Assembly: GCA_002317175.1 (NCBI GenBank)
Contig: DCJA01000028.1
Span: forward strand, 60,652 to 66,215
Length of the DNA: 5,564 bases
Direction: 5' to 3'
DNA from: Lachnospiraceae bacterium UBA1712
GTDB lineage: Bacteria; Bacillota; Clostridia; Lachnospirales; Lachnospiraceae
The translations under genes were made by a program, and so were the position numbers. Below are positions 5,465 through 5,564 of this stretch, piece by piece; the first letter of the stretch is position 1; each line of letters begins with the position of its first letter. Below the pieces are notes generated by a model, which worked only from the letters and a program-made list of their open reading frames with translations, had not been told where the DNA came from and did no database searches.

Positions 5465-5537
5465 AGCCGATGATCGGACTCGAACCGATAACCTGCTGAT
5501 TACAAATCAGCTGCTCTGCCAATTGAGCCACATCGGC
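5465..5537 (-). tRNA. tRNA-Thr(TGT)
   Basis: The 73-nt gene folds with acceptor GCCGATG/CATCGGC, D-stem GCTC/GAGC, anticodon stem GCTGA/TCAGC with loop TTTGTAA (anticodon TGT), and T-arm ATCGG/CCGAT with loop TTCGAGT. The discriminator is T and no CCA is encoded (CTAAAAA follows). Confidence 0.96.
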
Positions 5538-5544
5538 ATATAAG

Positions 5545-5564
5545 TGGGACCTACAGGGCTCGAA
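5545..5564 (-). tRNA. 3' end of a further tRNA, probably tRNA-Val
   Basis: The last 20 bases are the end of a T-loop (TTCGAGC, complete), a T-stem half CCTGT, an acceptor half AGGTCCC and discriminator A. The 5' part and the anticodon lie outside the window. The implied GGGACCT acceptor, the discriminator A and the position next to tRNA-Thr recall tRNA-Val of related bacteria, but the identity is an inference. It lies 7 nt upstream of tRNA-Thr and no CCA is encoded. Confidence 0.7.

Overview
The window is AT-rich and every supported gene lies on the minus strand, so transcription runs from high to low coordinates. The style suggests a low-GC Firmicute of the Clostridia, most likely a Lachnospiraceae-type gut or rumen anaerobe. 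The grounds are AGGAG/GAGG ribosome binding sites, sigma-A-like promoters, strong U-tailed hairpin terminators, frequent AGA and ATA codons, tRNA genes without encoded CCA, and the type of proteins present. The family assignment is an inference from style and gene content, not from a database match.

Layout in order of transcription. At the right end (5564 to 5159) is the 3' part of a tRNA cluster: a partial tRNA, probably Val, then Thr(UGU), Tyr(GUA), initiator fMet(CAU) and Phe(GAA), closed by a strong terminator (5121-5154). Next is a YcgR-type PilZ protein (4398-5063), a predicted c-di-GMP receptor, with its own terminator at 4361-4391. Directly after it is a two-domain protein (3404-4333). 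It joins a short cysteine-rich CPCC-type zinc-finger-like domain to a complete PgeF/YfiH/LACC1-family domain (peptidoglycan editing and purine nucleoside metabolism). A good promoter (3371-3399) then drives a cysteine synthase (2406-3338), which ends at a 12-bp hairpin terminator (2346-2373). The last gene starts at a TTG codon (2215) and runs off the left edge. It encodes at least 738 residues: an N-terminal TPR-like helical region followed by a very long acidic, probably disordered tail. The tail contains a 39-bp in-frame tandem repeat at the edge of the window.

The genes do not form an obvious pathway. The terminators and promoters split them into at least four transcription units: tRNAs, PilZ, cysK with or without pgeF, and the TPR gene. 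The window looks mostly like ordinary chromosomal housekeeping sequence. I found no phage, insertion sequence, CRISPR or defence system. The points most worth a second look are the CPCC-PgeF domain fusion, the repeat-bearing acidic TPR protein, a duplicated TACAA-N4-TTGTA dyad in the cysK/TPR intergenic region, and the absence of room for a conventional promoter between the PilZ terminator and pgeF.
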